A DNA stretch of 64,000 bases from Gloeopeniophorella convolvens (GCA_022496205.1 WTXD01000050.1:62001-126000); one strand, 5' to 3'. Positions 24,654 through 36,658 are shown, counted from the first letter of the stretch. The notes: a model not told the origin generated them from the sequence alone. A program made the numbers and translations.

Positions 24654-24725
24654 GACTTCGTAGCTCAGCGGTAGAGCGTCTGATTCCAGTCCAGAAGGTC
24701 ATCCGTTCAATCCGGGTCGAGGTCA
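24654..24725 (+). tRNA. trnW(CCA): tRNA-Trp (anticodon CCA), no intron
   Basis: A full cloverleaf can be folded. The acceptor stem GACTTCG/CGAGGTC is followed by discriminator A. The D arm is GCTC-AGCGGTA-GAGC, the anticodon arm TCTGA-TTCCAGT-CCAGA with CCA after U33, and the T arm ATCCG-TTCAATC-CGGGT. A/B-box-like elements are intact and a T run (TTTTT near 24729) serves as Pol III terminator. The last pair of the anticodon stem (31:39) is an A-C mismatch. The gene sits alone in the divergent promoter between the hydrolase and the HECT ligase. Confidence 0.85.
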
Positions 24726-24995
24726 TCTCTTTTTCTCTCTTGCCACCCGTCACTTGTATGCCGCAGTGCTCGCGCATTTTCTTCCTCGACCTGCGTTATT
24801 TCCCCCAAAATCTCTATGGGCCTCCGCGCGTCTCTTTCGGGAGGCATTGATAAATCCCTCGTGGATCCGGCAGCAAAGAGGAGGGTTCGCCGGAGCTGGC
24901 GGGCCGTCGAAGGAGTACAGTAAGCGTCAGAGGGCCGCGTAAGGCAGCACCTCCTCTTCCGAACGGCGGCGAACTACCCTTCAACTTCATCCATC

Positions 24996-27900
24996 ATGTT
25001 CCCATTCACACAAGAAAAGCGCCGGAAGATCAACCTCGGTGGTTCAAGTACCGTTGCGTCTCATACGGAAATCCTTCACGGCGCGAAGGCCCGGCGGTCT
25101 GAACGCGAGGACTTCCGCCGCCGTCAAGAAAGCGCCGCGTGTATCCAGTCGCGATGGCGCAGCTATCAGCAGACTCGCGCAGTCAAGCGTCACCTCGCTC
25201 AAATCTTCCAGGAGGATGTCCTAGGCTTGAAAGGGATGCGTGCTCTCGTCCTCATCGGGAACGACCAAGAGTTGCTCGCGCAATGGTCAGAAGCGGTACT
25301 TAGCGCGGGAGACGGTGAGTGATCGGTACTCGGTCTCAGTTAGGGAGGACTCGGTGTCACTCTGCGCGCAGTGCACGCTCCGGGAAGCAGTCTTCTCAAC
25401 GTGTCTTCTCCAGTTGTGTCAATGCACTTCCATACTCTGCTTGGCTGACGAGCCCTCCCGCCCTCAGGCTGGTTATCACACTTCCTCGGTGGTTCAGAGT
25501 TTGAGCACTGGGTCGTTCTCGTACGGCAAGTATCCTTGCTCCTCCTACGCTCAGTGGCGAATTATCCACGGTACGTCCTCTGTAGGGGTGTCGCGTGCGC
25601 TGCGACCTAATACCCGTGTATAGGTCTCCCGCCTCACCCAATCACCTTCGATTCATCGATAATCTCACTTCACCTACGAACACTTCACAAGCTCTAGGAC
25701 CGCGTGCGGAAGAACTGCGCACCAACATTATCCACTACCTCGTACGGCACGGACTGTATTCTTTACTGCGGAAGGCTTTTGAGAATATAGTAAGCCTCAG
25801 TTTCTTTTTGCAAGTGATCTTCTAACGCGCATTTAGCCTATCAATGAAAAAGCATCCCCGTCCATCCCTCTCATCGCACCCCTGCTCACGCATCCACTCA
25901 AGATTCTCCAGTCGTCACACCCAGATTCGTTTCTAGAAGCGTATACCTCCCTCATACAACATATCCTATCTCTCCCTTTGTTCCCCAATCGCCTCCCCTT
26001 TAACGTCCTCGCTCAGTTCTCAGTCTCTCTACCCCTCTCTGCTATCTCTGTGCTGTCTCCTTCGATCCCACAATTGGCATCTTCACTAGGAGTCGAGGCA
26101 AAGGTGCACCTAATAGCGAACCTCGCAGCATTTGCACCTCCTCGCTATCCCACTCTCTCTTCTGCATCTCTCACAACACTCTTGCGTCTGTTGTCTGCCA
26201 TGATGAACACGCTCCCTATCGGCGTTTTGGAACCTTCCTCGGCTGTCTCTGCAGGAAAAAAGGCTGCAGGTTCGGATGACGACTCGGACCCGGATGACTC
26301 TACTCAAGTCATTGTCGTGACTTCTTTCTCCAATCCCATCCCATTGCCTAGGCTAGATGAGCGCACGCTGAAACGACTGCAGACGCTGCCCTCGGCTACA
26401 CATATAAGCTCACTTGTTCGCGCCACACATTCTCATGCCACGACACGCATCGCACTCTGCGATCTCCTCTTTTCACTCTGCACAGCATGGCCATCGCGTG
26501 CTGACAGCGTACTGAGCACTATTGTCGTCTCTACCGGCGGTGGACTTGTGCGCGAGCTGTATCGTGGCTACGTGCGGGGCTCCCCACTTGGACACGAAGA
26601 TAATCCCGCTGCAAATACAGGTATGTCACATTTTGCACCCTTCTAATAGTACACTTTACACATACGCCTCCAGATCCAGCGAACGCCGATGCTTGGCCGC
26701 CATTACTCTTCCTTGCTGACCTGTACACGCATTCGCTCCTCACAATGGGCGACGACGAGTTCTTCTCGGGCTCAGAGCCCTCGACACGTGCAAACGTCCC
26801 GCGTAATCCTCTCTCGCTGGACGAGATTACGTCGCTCTCGCGCAAGTTGCTCAACATCACCTTCACGCTGTTCTGGAGGGAAGACCAGGCCGGCATTCAG
26901 GAAGGTGGCGTGCCTGGACTTAACATCAAGTGGGAAGGCGTGAGGCGGAAGCTCACGCGCTTCTTGCAGGCTGTGCACGCGAGAGAGTAAGCATGCTTTA
27001 CAGCACTTTTTGACTGGGTTACTGAACGGCATTACAGCTCGCGGAGACCGTTCACGCCAGCCGGCCACTGGATTGTAGGCGGACAGACAGACATCGACTC
27101 GTTCGTCGAGGCCGCCGTGTAAGCCCCTTTTCAGTACATCTCGCAACTTTCTCCCTAACGCACCTTGTACGCAGCGTCGAGGAGCAACAAATCATCCAGC
27201 CTGCTGGCTCTCGTACGCTTACAAAGCGGCAGGTCGCGTACCTTTCTCCGCGCTTGGGCGTTCTGAACAATATCCCATTCGCTGTGCCCTTCGAGGCGCG
27301 GGTGACGATCTTCCGCGCGTTTGCCGAGAACGATAAGCGCTCGATTGGCGCTGATGTGCGATCCATCGAAGAATTCCACGCGCGCACGCGTGCCACGGTG
27401 CGCCGGGGGCACGTCGCGGAAGATGGGTTCGATAAACTTGGGGATGCGGACCTGAAGCGCAATATCCAAATCACGTTCATTGATCAGTTCGGGGAGAAGG
27501 AGTGAGTCATTCTGTCGTTGTATTTACGTAGGTGGATCGCTCATTGGGCACCATGTCGTGCAGGCTGGGCATTGACGGCGGTGGCGTCTTCAAGGAGTTC
27601 TTGACCGACCTCTCGAAAGAGGTATTTGACACGGACCGGGGACTCTGGCTAGCAAACAAGAAGAATGAGCTGTATCCGAACCATGGGACCTACGCAACAG
27701 AGCGTGAGCGTCTCTGGTCGCTGAACCACCATCGAATTCTGACCCCCTGTTCAGCACACAGCCTGAATTGGTACCGCTTCATTGGCAGAATCCTTGGCAA
27801 GGCGTTGTACGAGGGCATCTTGATAGACGTTGTATTCGCGGGCTTCTTCCTTGCGAAGGTAAGCTTAATTCGCTGCTTCCTGACACCACGTTGGTGCTGA

Positions 27901-28898
27901 GAGAATGTATGGGGCAGTGGTTGGGCAAGCAGAGCTTCTTAGACGACCTCGCTTCTCTCGACCCAGACCTGTACCAGGGCCTGCTATTCCTGAAGCATTA
28001 CCCGGGGAACCCGGAAGAGCTCTCGCTGAATTTCACCGTTGCTGATGAAGGTGCGATTTGTCACGATGGACGAGGTCTACGTACTTAACCCCGACTGTGC
28101 TGCAGAGTTTGGCGTCGCGCGGACCATTGATCTCAAGCCAAACGGGAGCAATATCCCTGTCACGCGTGATAACAAGCTCGAGTACATCTTGCGCGTGTCC
28201 CATTACCGCCTCACGAAACAGATCAAGAAGCAGAGCGATGCATTCTTTGAGGGCCTGTCAGACATCATTGATCCGAAGTGGTTAAGGTGGGCGCATATTC
28301 TTTCACTTTCAGCCTCTTTTCCTCACCTTGTGTCTTCAGGATGTTTAATCAGCAGGAACTCCAGATCCTGCTCGGTGGCGTAGACACGCCCATCGATCTC
28401 GACGACCTGCGGAGAAACACCAACTATGGCGGATTGTTTGACGACCACGAGTCAACTATCGTCGTGTTTTGGAGGGTGCGTGCCCCATCGTGCTCGAACC
28501 TTGTCTTTTGCGGCTGAGCCTCAACTTCATGACATCAGGTTGTCGAGAGTTTTGACGCGGAGCAACGACGGGCACTCCTGCGCTTCGTCACCAGCGTCGG
28601 AAGGCCACCTCTGCTGTAAGTCCGCCTACTTCGCCGCTACTACACCCGTGCTGAACTCGCTTCCAGGGGCTTCAGTGGTCTCGTGCCCAAGTTTTGTATA
28701 CGCGACGCTGGCGGCGACGAGACCCGGCTTCCCACATCAAGTACATGTGTAAATTTGCTCAAGGTACATATCGCTTGCTGAGCCTGTGTCTCATCCGTAC
28801 TGATCATCTCTTAGCTTCCTCGCTACAAGAGCGAAGCCGTCTTGCGTAAGAAGCTGCTCCAGGCGGTCTTCTCGGGGGCTGGATTTGACCTCTCTTGA
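24996..28898 (+). CDS. HUL5: HECT-type E3 ubiquitin ligase, HUL5/UBE3C family
   Basis: Ubiquitin ligase that in this family extends ubiquitin chains on proteasome-bound or misfolded proteins. It starts MFPFTQEKRRKINLGGSS. An IQ motif (AACIQSRWRSYQQTRAVKR) near residue 50 is typical of UBE3C/Hul5. A long helical middle region follows (about 25.3-27.2 kb). The HECT domain includes SRLGVLNNIPFAVPFEARV, IDGGGVFKEFLTDLSKEVF, WYRFIGRILGKALYEGILID, RDNKLEYILRVSHYRLTKQI, LLGGVDTPIDLDDLRRNT and the catalytic cysteine in LPTSSTCVNLLKLP. It ends AVFSGAGFDLS. About ten or more introns are present. The last one (about 28759-28814) separates the catalytic-Cys exon from the terminal exon. The 3' part of this gene is the source of the broken copy at 31460-32271. 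Confidence 0.9.
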
Positions 28899-29754
28899 GA
28901 GGTGGTGTTCCGTGTGTTTTGTTGTACTGTAATAGTATGTAAATTTTCACCGGGTGGAATAGATGTATAGATTACGTCGGCACCATTCATGGTGTTGTTT
29001 CTTGTGAGGTCCAACAAGCTACTATAGTACTGCCAGGTGCAGTGAGAGTTTGACCCTGTTTGAACCAGAAATTGACTGGGACCTGTCATCGGGAGCCGGG
29101 AACCGGCGACCTTTCGCGTATTCGGATCTTGGCTGGCAGTTGCGCGCTGCCTCTTCAAAGTCCTTCTCATACCTAACCGTCACCATCGAATGGGCGTGGC
29201 TATGCAAAGCTTTAAACTCCATGGACTGAACCAGGGTATCGCATCTGGCTCGAACTATACGCGATAAGAGAGTAGAACCCCGGGGACACGCCGCCATCTC
29301 TGTGTGCGCAAAATGACAGGCAACGCTGGCGGCTGGATGACCCTACTGAGCTGAGCGGCTGCGCATACAGTACGTTTGGATAAATTGTCCGACATTCACC
29401 CTCTGACACCGTGTTTATATTCCGGTTTCCAGGCTTGCGAGCTACTCTGGACTGTCATCGTGGTTCAGTTGCCACTAGGCTCATCTCGATCTTGACCCCC
29501 GCATTCGACTCTCCCGCCTCTCTGCACAAAGTATCCTGGTGTTCCGGATTCACGAGGGTTTTTTCCCATGACCTGAATAATGTCGTTAGACGACAAGTCA
29601 TTCCAAGTCGTGTGTTGGACATCCATCATAATCTAACTTGCCATCGACTCGTGCGCATCGATAGTTCGTGTCCATTTCTACTCTGCCTTTGACTCACAAA
29701 CTCTGTTACTCAGAAGTCGTACAAGTCGCAACATTACTTGTCAATCCGTGCCGA
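28899..29754. other. Intergenic between HECT gene and NmrA copy 1 (inside unit A)
   Basis: Holds no supported gene. It is homologous to 32272-33167 in unit B, in the same order, with many substitutions and indels. Confidence 0.6.
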
Positions 29755-30986
29755 CTACAACTGCGCGCGGCGTTCCGCGTTCGGTTTCGGGCCTCGACCA
29801 TCTTCACCTGACTTCAGAATTGGTACAGAACCGCGACTTCCGTCATAGCGATTCTCCACCATCCACTTCTCCAGCGTGAACCTATTCGGGTTGATCTCCC
29901 GAATCCATTCCATGTCCCGCTTCCGCAGATCGTCATGGTACGTGTTCCACCACCCACTGAAGTTCTCCTTGAAGCTCATCGAGCCCTCCTTACCCTCTGC
30001 GGCCACCGGGCGGTGGGGGTCCTCGAAGTTGTCAAACCATTCATCGACTGTCTGGCGCTTGTAAATGGCCTTCTGGCCAGTCACCTTGATGAAAGTGGCG
30101 ACGAGGTGGTCCCAGCCGACCATCTCGCTCGCGACCTCGAGTTCCTTACCCGATGTCTCCGCGCGATGGTCGAACGTGTATCGTGCAAAGTAGCCGAGGT
30201 CCGCCAGGGCGATCATCGGCACGCGTCCGTCACCGATAGGTGCTGCGAACACGAAGGTGCCATCGGCGCGTCGACCCGCGGGTGTAAACATACCCTGTCG
30301 TCGAAATAAGCCGTTGTGAACAGTGAGTTATACGTCCCTCTCACCGATATCAACATTTCCATATATGGCCCGCCGGTGACAATGCTCCAGGTCATATCGG
30401 AATTGCCCACGAAGGATGGCTGAGCTCTCATCCAATCCGCCACGCGACCTTTCGCATCGCAGTGCCCGCATCGATATCTGTTGTCATATCCACCTTTCTG
30501 CAACGGGGAAATGGTGGTTCAACCCGAAATGACAAAGGAATGTAGGAACGTTATGCGTACCTTGAACAAATAATCGGTGCTGCTCCAAACGTAATGACGA
30601 AGTGTCTTGGCTTGTTTTGCTAGCTCAAAGATCCTCATCCCAGTGTATATCTCCCGTTGCTCGCCGATCGTGAAGCCATCCGTGTTCACCCAAGCGCCGT
30701 ATGCACCCTCAAGCGCGGCGAAGACGGAAGCCAGGTCCCCAACGTCACCTATGACATTGCCGATCAATTCTGAAAAGGGGACGTGTCAGAGACAGCGCTG
30801 ACCTTTCACGACCTCAACACCCTGGTCTATAAGTTCATGAGCGCGCCTACTCTCGGTATCGCGAGTCAACGCGCGGACAGCGTATGGAGAGGATGCACCA
30901 TCTGCAGATGGTGCGAGGAGACCGGCAATGACGGCGAGCCCTTGGGCTCCTGTAGCACCAATGACAAGGATGAGCTTGCGAGACAT
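29755..30986 (-). CDS. NmrA-like NAD(P)-binding protein, copy 1
   Basis: Member of the NmrA-like branch of atypical short-chain dehydrogenases, which are cytosolic NAD(P)-binding reductases or redox sensors. Exon 1 starts MSRKLILVIGATGAQGLAVI with the Rossmann GATGAQG. Exon 2 starts DVGDLASVFAALEGAYGAWV, exon 3 has KGGYDNRYRCGHCDAKGRVA, and exon 4 runs from GMFTPAGRRADGTFVFAAPI to NAERRAQL, about 354 residues in all. Three introns have frame-consistent GT-AG ends (about 30742-30801, 30498-30562 and 30289-30341). Relative to the classic SDR active site no YxxxK is evident, so catalytic activity is uncertain. It is closest to copy 2, with which it forms the 3.4-kb duplication. Confidence 0.82.
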
Positions 30987-31040
30987 GTTTTTGTTTCTGA
31001 CAGCTTTGACCCCTTGACGCGGCACTTAAAGCATGTCATG

Positions 31041-31069
31041 CCTCGGGGTGCGGTGTTTGCTGGCCGAGG
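31041..31069 (-). promoter_or_regulatory. Inverted repeat CCTCGG-N17-CCGAGG upstream of NmrA copy 1
   Basis: Perfect 6-bp arms, 55-83 bp upstream of the ATG. A TTTAAG box (31025-31030) lies between it and the start, in the TATA position. CGG/CCG half-sites in inverted order are what fungal Zn2Cys6 regulators commonly bind; the binding is inference. Confidence 0.6.
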
Positions 31070-31459
31070 GCGCAATGCGGCCCCAGGCTACGTTTCATAT
31101 GTCAAGAACGCTCACATAATCCTCCGAGACTACATACGGTATGGCATAACTCCAGTCATCCATGACATACGAGTTCCGCTCACCTGAAGTCAAGATTCCC
31201 AGCTTGATCTGCGAACGAGCAGGCGTTTGGGCGCCCGGCGTTGGCATTACCCGAGCCGGGGTGGGAGCGCGTGGGAAACCCGGGGCGGGTGAGCGTCTCT
31301 TTCAACAATAATCCAGTCATCGAGAGCTCGGAGCGACTCAATGGTAGCCACGGCCCCATACTCGCCCGTGCGTTGTCGTTACTAACTTTAGAACTCTACT
31401 AACTTTAGAACATCACCTTTACCGTCAGTTCCACTAAACTACGCAACGTGTTAATGGCA

Positions 31460-32271
31460 CGCACTTCATTTTGTAACGATGGACCGTCCTGGCCTGCATA
31501 CCTAATCCCGACCCTGCAGAGTCAGGCATTGCGTAGACCATTGATCTCAAGCCGAATGGGAGTAACATCTCTGTCACACGCGACAATAAGCTCGAGTACA
31601 TCTTGCGCGTGTCCCACACCGCCTCACGAAACAGATTAAGAAGCAGAGCGATGCATTCTTTGAGGGCCTGTCAGATATCATTGATCCGAAGTGGTTAAGG
31701 TGGGCGCATATTTGTTCTACTTTTAGCCTCTTTTCCTCACCTTGCGTCTTCAGGATGTTCAATCAGCAGGGGCTCCAGATCCTGCTCGGTGGCGTGGACA
31801 CGCCCATCGATCTCGACGACCTGTGGAGAAACACCAACTATGGTGGATTGTTCAATGATCATGAGTCAACTATCGTTGTGTTTTGGAGGGTGCGTGCCTC
31901 ATGCTCGCATCTTGTCTTTGGCCGCTGAGCCTCAACTTCATGGCATCAGGTTGTCGAGAGTTTTGATGCGGAGCAACGACGGGCACTCCTGCGTTTTGTC
32001 ACCAGCGTCGGAAGGCCACCTTTGCTGTACGCCCGCACATCTCGCCGCTTCTATGCTCGCATTGGACGCGCTTCCGGGGGATTCGGCGGTCTCGTGCCCA
32101 AATTTTGTATACGTGACGCTGGCGGCGACGAGACCCGGTTCCCCACATCAAGTACATGTGTAAAGTTGCTCAAGGTATGCGTCGCTCGCTGAGCCTGCGT
32201 AAGAAGCTGCTCCAGGCGGTCTTCTCGGGGGCCGGATTTGACTTCTCTAGGCTGAGCAACTCTTGAGAGGT
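31460..32271 (+). pseudogene. Broken copy of the HECT ligase 3' end
   Basis: Second copy of the last exons of the HUL5-like gene. Recognisable parts are TIDLKPNGSN, KLEYILRVSH, MFNQQ-LQILLGGVDTPIDL, TNYGGLFNDHESTIVVFWR and the TSSTCV catalytic-Cys segment. It is dead. There is a TAG in place of the CGG Arg codon just before TIDLKP (near 31532). One base is missing in the codons after RVSH (CCCATTACCGCC became CCCACACCGCC, near 31613). A deletion of about 55 bp removed the end of the last intron and the beginning of the last exon (after 32190). No upstream half of the ligase or start codon is present. Confidence 0.88.
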
Positions 32272-33167
32272 GGTGTTCCGTGTGTTTTGTTGTAACTTGA
32301 ATATGAAAAATTTCGCCAGGTAGAGTGGATGTGTAGATTACGTTGGCACCATTCATGGTGTGAGATTCAGCAAGCTGCCAGGCGCAGTGGGAGGTTTGAC
32401 CAAGGCTTGACTCTGTTCGAACCATATTTGAAATTGACCGGGACCGGGGGCCTGTCGCGGGGAACCGGCGATCTTCCGCGTATCCGGCTGGCTGGCAATA
32501 GCCTCGCGGCGCTGTTTCTTGGCGGTTTCTTCCCAGTCTCTTCTCGTACCCAACCATTACCATCGGATGAGCGTGGATATGCGTTCAGCCTTTAAGGTTC
32601 ATGGACTGAGCCAGGGTGTCGCTTTTGACCATAACTATATGCTACACGAGAGCAGAGCCCCGGGGACACGCCGCCATCCCTCAGGCCTCAGGTGCGGGCA
32701 CAGAGTGACTGGTAACGCTGGATGATCCTCAGACTGAGCTGAGCGGCCGCGCAAACGGTGCGTTTAAACGAATTGATTTAAGTGGCACAACCCCTGATAT
32801 CATGTTCGTATATTGGTTTCCAGGCTTGCGAGTTGCTCCGGACTGTTGTCGTATTTCGGTCGCCACTACGCTCGTGTCGATGCTGACCTCCACATTCAAC
32901 TCTCCCGCCTCTCCGCACAACACATCCTGGCGTTTCGGACTCACGAAGGCTTCTGCCCATGATCTGGATAATGTCGTTAGAAGACAAGTCCTCGATTCCA
33001 TCTTGATCAAAGTATCGCCAAGTCGTGTGTCGGACATTCATCATAGCCTAACTCGCCATCGACTCGTATACATCAATAGTTTGTGTCCATTTCAACTCTG
33101 CTTTCAACTCACAAACTCCGTTATTCAGAGTTGTACAAATTGCAACTTTACTTGCCAGTCCGTGTAG
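32272..33167. other. Intergenic spacer of unit B
   Basis: No gene. Homologous to 28899-29754. Short ORFs here are not conserved between the two copies, which argues that none is coding. Confidence 0.6.
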
Positions 33168-34402
33168 CTACAACTGCGCGCGGCGTTCCGTGTTCGGTTT
33201 CACGCCTCGACCATCTTCAACTGCCTTCAGAATGGGTACAGAACCGCGACTTCCGTCGTAGCGGTTCTCTACCATCCACTTCTCCAGTGTATACCCATCC
33301 GGGTTGATCTCCCGAATCCATTCCATGTCCCGCTTCCGCAGGTCGTCATGGTACGTGTTCCACCACCCACTGAAGTTCTCCTTGAAGCTCATCGAGCCCT
33401 CCTTACCCTCTGCGGCCACCGGGCGGTCGGTGTTCTCAAAGTTGTCGAACCACTCGTCCAATGTCTGGCGCTTATAAACGGCTCTCTGGCCAGTCACCTT
33501 GGTGAAAGTGGCGACGAGGTGGTCCCAGCCGACCATCTCACTCGCGACCTCGAGTTCCTTACCCGATGTCTCCGCGCGATGGTCGAACGTGTATCGCGCA
33601 AAGTAGCCGAGGTCTGCCAGGGCGATCATCGGCACGCGTCCGTCACCGATGGGCGCTGCAAACACGAAGGTGCCATCGGCGCGTTGACCCGCGGGTGCGA
33701 ACATACCCTATCGTCAAAATAAGCCACCATTGTGAACAGTGAGTTATGCGTTCCTCTCACCGACGTCAACATTTCCATATATGCCCCCCCGGTGACAATG
33801 CTCCAGGTCATATCGGAATTGCCCACGAAGGATGGCTGAGCTCTCATCCAATCCGCCACGCGACCTTTCGCATCGCAGTGCCCGCATCGGTATCTGTTGT
33901 CATATCCACCTTTCTGCGACGGGGTCAATCTACCACAATGACAAAGGAATGTAGGAGCCTTGTGCGTACCTTGAGAAAATAATCGATGCTGCTCCAAACG
34001 TAGTGACGAAGTGTTTTGGCTTGTTTTGCTAGCTCAAAGATCCTCATCCCGATGTATATCTCCCGTTGCTCGCCGATCGTGAAGCCATCCGTGTTCACCC
34101 AAGCGCCGTATGCACCCTCAAGCGCGGCGAAGACGGAAGCTAGGTCTCCAACGTCGCCTATGACATACCAATCAATCATGTGAAGGTAATGTGTCAGAGG
34201 CAACACTGAAGTACTGACCTTTCACAACCTCAACACCCTGGTCCGTCAGTCCACGAGCGCGCCTACTCTCGGTATCGCGGGTCAACGCGCGGACAGCGTA
34301 TGGAGAGGGTGCTCCATCTGCAGACGGTGCAAGAAGACTGGCAATAACGGCAAGCCCTTGGGCTCCTGTAGCACCAATGACAAGGATGAGCTTGCGAGAC
34401 AT
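33168..34402 (-). CDS. NmrA-like NAD(P)-binding protein, copy 2
   Basis: Very close paralogue of copy 1 with the same four exons. Exon 1 reads MSRKLILVIGATGAQGLAVI. After the intron ending GTATGTCATAG comes DVGDLASVFAALEGAYGAWV. Exon 3 has KGGYDNRYRCGHCDAKGRVA and exon 4 GMFAPAGQRADGTFVFAAPI to KPNTERRAQL. All frames are open, so this half of the duplicated unit appears functional while the neighbouring HECT fragment decayed. Differences from copy 1 are mostly conservative (for example VTGQKAIYKRQT to VTGQRAVYKRQT), which suggests purifying selection. Confidence 0.82.
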
Positions 34403-34456
34403 GTTTTCGTTTCTGACAGCTTTGACCCCTTGACGCGGCACTTAAAGTATGTCGTG

Positions 34457-34485
34457 CCTCGGGGTGCGGTGCTTGCTGGCCGAGG
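34457..34485 (-). promoter_or_regulatory. Inverted repeat CCTCGG-N17-CCGAGG upstream of NmrA copy 2
   Basis: Same element as in copy 1, 55-83 bp before the ATG. The TTTAAG box is at 34441-34446. Confidence 0.6.
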
Positions 34486-34805
34486 CTATGATTCATATGT
34501 CAAGAACGCTCACATAATCCTCCGAGACTACATACGGTATGTCATAAGTCCAGTCATCCACAACATACGAGTTCCGCTCGCCTGGAGTCAAAATTCCCAG
34601 CTTGATCTGCGAACGAGCAGGCGTTTGGGCGCTCGGCGTTGGCATTACCCGAGCCGGGGTGAGGGTAGGTGAGTGTCTCTTTCAACGATAATCCAGTCAT
34701 CGAGAGTTTGGAGCGAACTTCTAATCATAGCCACGGCCCCGTACTCGCTTGTGTATCGTCGCTACTAACTTTAGAGCATCACATTTATCATCAGTTCTAC
34801 TTTGC

Positions 34806-35394
34806 TTATGGAATGTACTTCGGGACTTTGGCCGCCCTGAACGGTCTTGCATCCAAGGCCTGCGTTCATGACGAGGAGGCGGTGACTAAACAAGCCACTC
34901 ATATCAAGCCTACCGTTGAGTATATCAAAATCTGCTGGTCGTCCCCTAGCTACCCCGCTACATATACAGAGAGAGCGCCCATCTTGCGCAATAGCTTACA
35001 GAGCTCTCCAGGCGAAACCCCCAGGTATCCAAGGACCCAATCACTCGACCCCTCGTCGCTTCTCGTAAATTTACCACTATTGACCCCTTTGTGGGACACC
35101 CTGAACAACCGTGTCTCCCAGGCCCCCACCCTTGCCCCCGAACGCGAGATGCGTTGATATTTTGGGAGCCTGAGGGCTCTTGCTGGCATCCAAACCTTTG
35201 GTGCAAGTCCGTAGCCATTGAAGACTGACGAGATCGGGTGTCAAATGGTCGCTCAGCTTACTCTTGACCCATGTGTATCAATAGCCTTTAGTGTCTGCTC
35301 AAACATAGGGATGTGGACTCAATGCATGGGATCACCGTTTCTCTCTCTCAATATCGTACGAATGATAGTAGCATTCAGTATCTGCCTATACTAG
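34806..35394. other. Intergenic after unit B
   Basis: Upstream of NmrA copy 2 beyond the duplicated unit. A 162-codon plus-strand ORF (34669-35157) overlaps the end of the unit but has no domain and no counterpart in unit A. Nothing else is seen. Confidence 0.5.
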
Positions 35395-36608
35395 CTACAG
35401 CTGTGTGGCGCGTTCTGTCGGCCTCAAGCCTCGACCATCTTCAACTGACTTCAGAATGGGTACAGAACCGCGACTTCCGTCGTAGCGGTTCTCCACCATC
35501 CACTTCTCCAGCGTATACCTATTCGGGTTGGTCTCCCGAATCCACGCCATATCGCGGTCCAGGATATCATCCCGATAGGTACTCCACCACCCACTGAAGT
35601 TCTCCTTGAAGCTGGTCGACCCTTCCTTACCCTCTGCGGCCACCGGGCGGCGGGTGTTCTCGAAGTTGTCGAACCATTCATCGACTGTCTGGCGCTTGTA
35701 AACGGCTTTCTGGCCTGTCACCTTGGTGAAAGTGGCGACGAGGTGGTCCCAGCCGACCATCTCGCTCGCGACCTCGAGTTCCTTCCCTGACGTCTCCGCG
35801 CGGTGGTCGAACGTGTATCGCGCGAAGTAGCCGACGTCTGCGAGGGCAATCATCGGCGCATGGCCGTCGCCGACGGGTGCTGCGAACACGAACGTGCCGT
35901 CGGCACGTCGAGTCGTGGGCACGAACATGCCCTATCCTCGAAGTAAGTCCCCGCTGAAGGCGAGACGTACCCTGCACTCACCGTGATTAACATTTCCATA
36001 TACGGCCCTGTGGTGACAACGCTCCAGGTCATATCGGAGCCACCCTTGATGCCTGACGGCTGGGCCTTCATCCACTCCGCCACGCGACCCTTCGCATCAC
36101 AATGCTCGCATCGGTATTTGTTGTCATATCCACCTTTCTGTGAAGAAGAATCAGTGTAATTTCAGTCGTGGGAACTTTTGCATACCTTGAACACATAGTC
36201 GATACTGCTCCAAACGTAGTGCTGAAGCGTCTTTGTTTGCTTCGCAAGCTCAAAGATCCTCATTCCAGCATATATCTCCCGTTGCTCGCCGATAGTAAAG
36301 CCATCCGTGTTCACCCAAGCGCCATACGCACCCTCCAGTGCAGAGGCCACGGAGGTCAAGTCGCTGGTGTCACCTATGCTGGGCTTGTTACCTCCATGAA
36401 TTGGTAATGTGTTGCTACACTGACCTTTCACGATCTCAACACCCTGGTCTCTCAGTTCGCGAGCGCGTCTACTCTCCGTATCGCGGGTCAACGCGCGGAC
36501 GGTGTATGGGGAAGGTGCGCCATCCGTGGATGGTGCGAGGAGACTGGATATGACAGCAAGCCCTTGAGCTCCAGTGGCGCCGATGACAAGGATGAGTTTG
36601 CGAGACAT
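35395..36608 (-). CDS. NmrA-like NAD(P)-binding protein, copy 3
   Basis: Starts MSRKLILVIGATGAQGLAVI. Then come DTSDLTSVASALEGAYGAWV, KGGYDNKYRCEHCDAKGRVA, PYMEMLI and MFVPTTRRADGTFVFAAPVG. It ends GRGLRPTERATQL. The four-exon structure and length match copies 1 and 2, but with clearly more substitutions. The HECT fragment is absent on its downstream side, so this copy arose by a different, probably earlier event. The first 70-90 bp of its promoter are still alignable with copies 1 and 2. Confidence 0.82.
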
Positions 36609-36658
36609 TATGTGGCTTTGGCGGTGCCCACCACGAAGCAGGCCTTAAATACGTTGGA

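Larger units (their letters stand above)
28050..31437. repeat. Tandem segmental duplication, unit A (about 3.4 kb)
   Basis: This unit begins inside the HECT gene (before the exon with TIDLKPNGSN), passes through the HECT 3' end, the intergenic spacer, NmrA copy 1 and its promoter, and ends near a TACTAACTTTAGAACATCACC block. The same order recurs in unit B (31460-34805). The two copies are easily aligned by eye along their whole length, with the coding part of NmrA most conserved. Confidence 0.85.
31460..34805. repeat. Tandem segmental duplication, unit B (about 3.35 kb)
   Basis: Direct, almost abutting copy of unit A: broken HECT 3' end, spacer, NmrA copy 2, its promoter and the TACTAACTTTAGAGCATCAC block. 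The junction between the units lies at about 31437-31460. Confidence 0.85.

Noticed and set aside
34669..35157. 162-codon plus-strand open frame
   Set aside because: Starts inside duplicated unit B but has no counterpart in unit A and no domain.
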